A DNA stretch of 10,275 bases, taken from the NCBI GenBank assembly GCA_964540815.1, contig CAZIOH010000147.1, positions 1 through 10,275 of the forward strand, given 5' to 3'. Both the position numbers and the translations under genes were made by a program. Source of the DNA: CAZIOH01 sp964540815. Its GTDB lineage: Bacteria > Myxococcota_A > Polyangia > Fen-1088. This document shows, one piece after another, positions 8,172-10,275 of this stretch; position 1 is the first letter of the stretch; every line of letters starts with the position of its first letter. The notes below the pieces were generated by a model that made no database searches, was not told where the DNA came from, and worked only from the letters and a program-made list of their open reading frames with translations.

Positions 8172-9394
8172 GCCGCCACCTCCGACCACAGATCGACCCC
8201 GCGGGCGAGCGGCGCGATGCCGAGGGCGGTCGCCACCGATTGCCCGAGATCGCAGAAGCTGTCCCGCACCCCGAGCGGGCTGGGGCGCACGCGCGGTCCG
8301 AAGATCAGCAACGGCACGCGCTCACGCGTGTGATCGGTCCCGGGCGTGGTCGGATCGTTGCCGTGATCGGCGGTGAGGAAGACCGCGTCCTCGGCGCGCA
8401 GGTGGGCCCGGAGCTCCGGAATCCACGCGTCGAGCTCCTCGAGGGCCGCGGCGAACCCGCGCGCGTCGTTGCGATGCCCGTACACCATGTCGAAGTCCAC
8501 CAGGTTGACGAAGAGCAGACCGTGCGGGAGCCCGTCCAGCGCCTCGAGGGTGACCCGCATGCCGTCGCGGTTGCCCTCGGTGTGCAGCGAGGTGCCGACC
8601 CCGCGCCCGGCGAAGATGTCCGAGATCTTCCCGACCCCCACCACGGGCACGCCGGCGGCGGTCAGCTGGTCGCACAAGGTGGGCTCGGGCGGCACCAGAG
8701 AATAGTCGCGCCGGTTGTAGGTGCGCCGGAAGGCACCGGGCGCCCCCACGAAGGGGCGGGCGATCACCCGGCCGATGTGGTGGACGTCGGCGATCGCCCG
8801 CGCCACCGTGCAGATCCGGTAGAGCTCGGGCAGCGGGACCACCTCCTCGTGGGCCGCCAGCTGCAGCACCGAGTCGGCCGAGGTGTAGAGGATGAGCCCG
8901 CCGGTCTCGAGGTGTCGGGCCCCGAGCTCGTCGAGGATGGCGGTCCCGGAGGCGACCTTGTTTCCGAGCAGCGGCCGACCCGCCGCCGCCGCGAGCGGCC
9001 CGGTGATGGCGGGCGGGAATCCATCCGGGTAGGTCGCGAGGGCCTCGGTCGTCAGGAGCCCGGCCATCTCCCAGTGTCCCGTGATGGTGTCCTTCCCGGT
9101 CGACGCCTCGCGCATCATGCCCACGGCCGCGCCCGGCGGCGCGGCGGGCGGCACGCCCTCGATGGCCGTCGTGAGCCCGAGCCCGAGCGCGCCGAGGTGC
9201 GGCAGGCGCAGGGGCCCTCGCCCGAGGCCCGGCAGGACCCGCGCCAGGTTCCCGAGGGTGTTGGCCCCCGCGTCCCCATACGCCGCCGCGTCCGGCGCCT
9301 CGCCGCATCCAACGCCATCGGCCACCAGGATCACGACCCGTCGCTGCGCGGAGGGGGAGGGGGAGGGGGAGGGGGGAGACGAGGCAGGAGACAC
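8168..9394 (-). CDS. deoB: Phosphopentomutase
   Basis: Interconverts (deoxy)ribose-1-phosphate and (deoxy)ribose-5-phosphate, linking nucleoside breakdown to central metabolism; cytoplasmic, two-metal alkaline-phosphatase-fold enzyme. 408 residues. Seen: metal-site Asp26 in VADGVGCGEAPDA, the phospho-acceptor Thr region GKDTITGHWEMAG (100-112), YTSADSVLQLAAHE (170-183), ISDIFAGRGVG (257-267), VDFDMVYGHRND (299-310; Asp302, His307), TADHGNDP (341-348; Asp343, His344) and PGTDHTRE (351-358; His355). Spacing of these ligands matches characterised enzymes. The only start after the in-frame TAA at 9406 is GTG at 9394 (or an internal GTG at codon 21); neither has a Shine-Dalgarno, so the start is uncertain. 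Codons 6-15 are a Ser/Pro run made by a CCCTCC hexanucleotide repeat. First gene of the salvage operon, 107 bp after dnaB. Confidence 0.95.
   Translation of the reverse strand: MSPASSPPSPSPSPSAQRRVVILVADGVGCGEAPDAAAYGDAGANTLGNLARVLPGLGRGPLRLPHLGALGLGLTTAIEGVPPAAPPGAAVGMMREASTGKDTITGHWEMAGLLTTEALATYPDGFPPAITGPLAAAAGRPLLGNKVASGTAILDELGARHLETGGLILYTSADSVLQLAAHEEVVPLPELYRICTVARAIADVHHIGRVIARPFVGAPGAFRRTYNRRDYSLVPPEPTLCDQLTAAGVPVVGVGKISDIFAGRGVGTSLHTEGNRDGMRVTLEALDGLPHGLLFVNLVDFDMVYGHRNDARGFAAALEELDAWIPELRAHLRAEDAVFLTADHGNDPTTPGTDHTRERVPLLIFGPRVRPSPLGVRDSFCDLGQSVATALGIAPLARGVDLWSEVAA
8178..8183 (-). promoter_or_regulatory. Shine-Dalgarno of the pyrimidine phosphorylase inside deoB
   Basis: GGAGGT on the minus strand, six bases before the GTG at 8171, embedded in the last codons of deoB. 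It selects this GTG over another in-frame GTG at 8189 and supports coupled translation at the GTGA overlap (8168-8171). Confidence 0.8.
9353..9376 (+). repeat. (GGGGGA)n hexanucleotide repeat, perfect G-quadruplex motif
   Basis: Four G-runs (9353-9357, 9359-9363, 9365-9369, 9371-9376) are separated by single A residues, which is the tightest class of G-quadruplex motif. The G-rich strand is the template strand of deoB; the mRNA is C-rich and codes for the Ser-Pro repeat at residues 7-15. It starts about 18 bases after the deoB start codon. Confidence 0.9.
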
Positions 9395-9501
9395 AGGCGC
9401 AGCTTATCAGTGCCGGGGGCCACCGCGGCGGCCTCCGCGGCGCTCCGTCGCTCCGTCAGAGTGTTCGTCCGCTGTGGCCCGTGGGCCGAAGCCTCCTCCC
9501 G
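9395..9501. promoter_or_regulatory. Spacer between dnaB and deoB with hairpins
   Basis: 107 bp downstream of the dnaB stop and upstream of deoB. It holds an inverted repeat CCGCGG (9423-9428 and 9435-9440, six-base loop), a smaller GGCCC/GGGCC pair (9476-9487) and an exact 8-bp tandem CGCTCCGT (9441-9456). No U-tract follows either hairpin, so a classical terminator is not shown. GATAAG next to the deoB GTG is a 4/6 match to a -10 box but has no -35 partner. Whether deoB has its own promoter or reads through from dnaB is open. Confidence 0.35.
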
Positions 9502-10275
9502 TCAGTACTCCTGGTCCTCGGCGTAGTTCTCGAACTTGGTGTACTCCTTGATGAAGGTGACCTTGACCGAGCCGGTGGCCCCGTTGCGGTGCTTGCCCAC
9601 GATCAGCTCGGAGACGGTGGTGGGGCCGGACATCGCCGCCTCGCTGTTGTCCTCGCGGTGGATGAAGAGGATCATGTCGGCGTCCTGCTCGATGGCGCCC
9701 GACTCCCGCAGGTCCGACAGCTTGGGCTTGCCCTCGCGCTTCTCGACCTCGCGGTTGAGCTGCGACACCGCGATGATCGGCACCTTGAGGTCCTTGGCCA
9801 GCGCCTTCAGGCCCCGCGAGATCTCGGCGATCTCCTGCTGCCGGTTCTCGTCGCGCTTGCCGGCGCTGCCGCGCGCGAGCTGCAGGTAATCGACCACGAT
9901 CAGCCCGAGCGGGGGCGGCGGCAGGCGGCCGTCCACCGGCGGCGGCGGCGGCGGGAAGTAGCGGACGTCGCCCCGGAACCGGCGCGCCTTGGCCCGGATC
10001 TCCATGATCGAGATGGCCGACGAGTCGTCGATCAGGATCGGCGCCTCGGCCAGGCTCTTGCTGGCCGGGTGGATCTTGTTCTTCCAGTCGGAGTATTCCA
10101 GGAACCCGCGCTTGATCCGCCCCGAGTCGATGCGCGCCTCGGCGGCCAGCATGCGCTCCATCAGCTCGAACTTGGACATCTCGAGCGAGAAGATCAGCAC
10201 CGGGATCTTCTTCATGGCCGCGTGCACCGCCACGTTGACGGCCCACGAGGTCTTGCCGCCGCCCGGGCGGGCCGC
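9502..10275 (-). CDS. dnaB: Replicative DNA helicase DnaB (5' end missing)
   Basis: Hexameric 5'-3' helicase that unwinds DNA at the replication fork. Only the last 257 residues of the C-terminal RecA-like ATPase domain are in the window; the N-terminal primase-interacting domain lies beyond the right edge. Counting from the first visible residue: Walker A ARPGGGKTS (2-10), FSLEMS (29-34), MLAAEARID (42-50), Walker B LIVVDYLQL (125-133), SQLNREVEKREGKPKLSDLRES (start 171), GAIEQDADMILFIHRED (start 193) and VGKHRNGATG (226-235). Between the RAKARRF helix and Walker B there is a proline-rich insertion (about 103-122, FPPPPPPV and PPPP) not usual in the family. The protein ends in an acidic YAEDQEY. 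It is transcribed toward the nucleoside operon but functionally unrelated to it. Confidence 0.95.
   Translation of the reverse strand, partial: AARPGGGKTSWAVNVAVHAAMKKIPVLIFSLEMSKFELMERMLAAEARIDSGRIKRGFLEYSDWKNKIHPASKSLAEAPILIDDSSAISIMEIRAKARRFRGDVRYFPPPPPPVDGRLPPPPLGLIVVDYLQLARGSAGKRDENRQQEIAEISRGLKALAKDLKVPIIAVSQLNREVEKREGKPKLSDLRESGAIEQDADMILFIHREDNSEAAMSGPTTVSELIVGKHRNGATGSVKVTFIKEYTKFENYAEDQEY

Noticed and set aside
6663..8333. 556-codon plus-strand open frame opposite the pyrimidine phosphorylase
   Set aside because: Antisense shadow from GC-rich codon bias. The minus strand has the full set of phosphorylase motifs, and this frame is low-complexity with no recognisable domain.
9423..9440. 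Rho-independent terminator after dnaB
   Set aside because: A CCGCGG hairpin is present but no U-tract follows in the direction of transcription, so it is reported only as a hairpin.
8240..9526. 428-codon plus-strand open frame opposite deoB
   Set aside because: Composition is Arg/Gly/Val/His-rich with no motif, and it runs across the deoB start and the spacer. The opposite strand encodes a clear phosphopentomutase.

Overview
The window is a very GC-rich stretch of a bacterial chromosome holding mostly housekeeping genes. GC-skewed codons, simple-sequence expansions inside proteins and a zinc-ribbon/transmembrane orphan protein suggest Myxococcota or a related deltaproteobacterial lineage. 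This is inference only, because there is no rRNA or other taxonomic marker. A run of exactly 100 N shows that it comes from a draft or metagenomic scaffold.

Layout. 1-2176 (minus): N-terminal 725 codons of an Lhr-type DEIH helicase, running off the left edge. 2177-2336: divergent intergenic region with short degenerate repeats. 2337-3515 (plus): a protein with an N-terminal zinc ribbon, one membrane segment and a Cys-containing C-terminal region, function unknown. A short direct repeat spans its stop codon. 3558-4049 (minus): GFA/CENP-V-fold zinc protein, convergent with the previous gene. 4081-4170: five copies of an 18-bp minisatellite between genes. 4194-9394 (minus): a compact nucleoside-salvage operon transcribed in the order deoB (phosphopentomutase), deoA/pdp (thymidine or pyrimidine-nucleoside phosphorylase), alpha/beta hydrolase, PNP (purine nucleoside phosphorylase), cdd (cytidine deaminase). 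Three of the four internal junctions overlap and the fourth has a 34-bp gap. 9502-10275 (minus): C-terminal 257 residues of the replicative helicase DnaB, running off the right edge.

How the genes work together. Cdd deaminates (deoxy)cytidine to (deoxy)uridine. The pyrimidine phosphorylase and PNP split pyrimidine and purine nucleosides into base plus (deoxy)ribose-1-phosphate. DeoB converts the sugar phosphate to the 5-phosphate for central metabolism. The alpha/beta hydrolase in the middle of the operon has no obvious role in this pathway.

No clearly novel system was found: no CRISPR, transposase, defence or phage genes. The points most worth checking are the false scaffold gap in the hydrolase gene (identical 55-bp flanks), the 18-bp minisatellite, a perfect G-quadruplex motif over the first codons of deoB, the proline-rich insertion in the DnaB ATPase domain, and in-frame low-complexity expansions in most of the genes.
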